Notes under the pieces: generated by a model
Seen by the model: only the letters and a program-made list of their open reading frames with translations
What the model was told of the DNA's origin: nothing
Database searches by the model: none
Assembly (NCBI RefSeq): GCF_001613085.1
Contig: NZ_BDBR01000002.1
Span: forward strand, 124,001-188,000
DNA: 64,000 nt
From: Nocardia salmonicida NBRC 13393
Lineage (GTDB): Bacteria; Actinomycetota; Actinomycetes; Mycobacteriales; Mycobacteriaceae
Direction: 5' to 3'
Program-made: the position numbers and the translations under genes
Part shown: positions 63,371 to 64,000 of the stretch, piece by piece
Layout: each line of letters starts with the position of its first letter
Position numbering within the stretch: position 1 is the stretch's first letter

Positions 63371-63999
63371 GTTCTGGGCTGGGGGTGCTGCGGCGCCTCA
63401 CCGTCGACCGCAAACCCGCCGTCCCGGCGGGCGAGCGATGTGAGATGTGCGCCGAGGCCATCGCCGAAGAGCATCAGCATGTGGTGAATGTCGAAGGGCG
63501 CCAACTATTGTGCGTGTGCCGGGGCTGCTATCTGCTGTTCACAGACCAGAACGCGGTCCTGCGATACCGCGCCGTGCCCGACCGGTACCTGCGCTTCCCT
63601 GACTTCACCATCGGCCACGGCGAATGGGACGCGCTCGAGATCCCGGTGGGCCTGGCGTTCTTCTTCGACAACTCGGCGCTGGGCCGCACCGTCGCGTTCT
63701 ATCCGGGACCGGCCGGCGCCACCGAATCCGAACTGCCCCTCGACCAGTGGCGCACGGTGCTCGAGCGGCACCCGGAGATCGCTGTCGCGGTTCCCGACGT
63801 GGAGGCGCTGATGATCCGGGTCCCCGAGCGGGGCACCGTCGAGGCGGCCTGCCTGCTGCTGCCCATCGACACCTGCTACGAATTCGTCGGCCGGATGCGG
63901 ATGCTGTGGCGCGGATTCGACGGCGGTCAGGATGTGCACCGCTATCTCGACGAGTTCTTCGCCGCGGTCTCGGCGCGTGCGCGACCGGGTGGTGTGTGA
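63367..63999 (+). CDS. DUF5947-like hydrogenase-associated protein
   Basis: The GTG start overlaps the preceding stop (GTGA). The 210-residue soluble protein has two Cys pairs, CEMC near the N-terminus and CVCRGC, suggesting a zinc or Fe-S knuckle, then an alpha/beta region. I recall DUF5947 proteins in group 1h hydrogenase operons. Function unknown. The following bases at 63996 could begin another overlapping gene, so the operon likely continues. Confidence 0.8.
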   Translation: MSSGLGVLRRLTVDRKPAVPAGERCEMCAEAIAEEHQHVVNVEGRQLLCVCRGCYLLFTDQNAVLRYRAVPDRYLRFPDFTIGHGEWDALEIPVGLAFFFDNSALGRTVAFYPGPAGATESELPLDQWRTVLERHPEIAVAVPDVEALMIRVPERGTVEAACLLLPIDTCYEFVGRMRMLWRGFDGGQDVHRYLDEFFAAVSARARPGGV

Positions 64000-64000
64000 T

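Overview
The window is 64 kb of high-GC actinobacterial DNA. A full mce/yrbE transporter operon, an MspA-type porin, an MPT83-like fasciclin lipoprotein, AlkB, a class I cholesterol oxidase, leprotene-type carotenoid genes and a group 1h [NiFe] hydrogenase together point to a mycolic-acid-containing member of the Mycobacteriales. Nocardia or Rhodococcus fits best, but the genus cannot be settled from the sequence alone. No rRNA, tRNA, insertion sequence, prophage or CRISPR array was seen. Genes are densely packed, with many 4-base ATGA/GTGA overlaps.

Region 1 (0-25 kb) is a lipid or aromatic catabolism block read mostly leftward. One very long operon runs from an AveC-family membrane protein (14884) through a MoxR/NorQ-type AAA+ ATPase, a NorD-type VWA protein, YrbEA, YrbEB and MceA-F to a LacI regulator. 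An aldehyde dehydrogenase with its own LacI-type operator follows. A divergent TetR gene shares an imperfect inverted repeat with the operon. A second leftward operon (24034 to 15713) encodes an SDR, a carboxymuconolactone-decarboxylase-like protein, two Rieske oxygenases each followed by a paralogous 111-residue protein of unknown role, a TauD-type dioxygenase, an amidohydrolase with an altered metal motif and an aldehyde dehydrogenase. It faces another TetR gene across a large composite palindrome. A reasonable inference is one uptake-plus-oxidation programme for a hydrophobic substrate.

Region 2 (25-37 kb) is a series of short units: secreted LVIVD-repeat protein, DUF305 protein and Tat-exported cholesterol oxidase; TetR and an MFS pump; secreted lipase and AlkB; MspA-like porin; and a TetR, enoyl-CoA hydratase and small conserved protein. 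The last unit is preceded by three related palindromes.

Region 3 (37-54 kb) is isoprenoid-centred. A polyprenyl diphosphate synthase overlaps a squalene-synthase-like head-to-head synthase of unknown product. After three unrelated genes comes a tight carotenoid operon, crtE-crtI-crtB-crtYc-crtYd-methyltransferase-crtU-Rieske protein, expected to give isorenieratene (leprotene) or a derivative. An 11-bp direct-repeat element upstream of crtE recurs between the end of this operon and an MPT83-like lipoprotein gene.

Region 4 (55-64 kb) is a nickel and hydrogen module: an ECF-type Ni/Co transporter (CbiM with a CbiN-like tail, CbiQ, CbiO), hypA, hypB with a histidine-rich (HE)10 tract, the group 1h hydrogenase subunits with the Cys-to-Asp proximal cluster change, and two accessory genes. 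The operon probably continues past the right edge. The layout suggests nickel import, delivery, insertion and high-affinity oxidation of atmospheric H2 in one direction of transcription.
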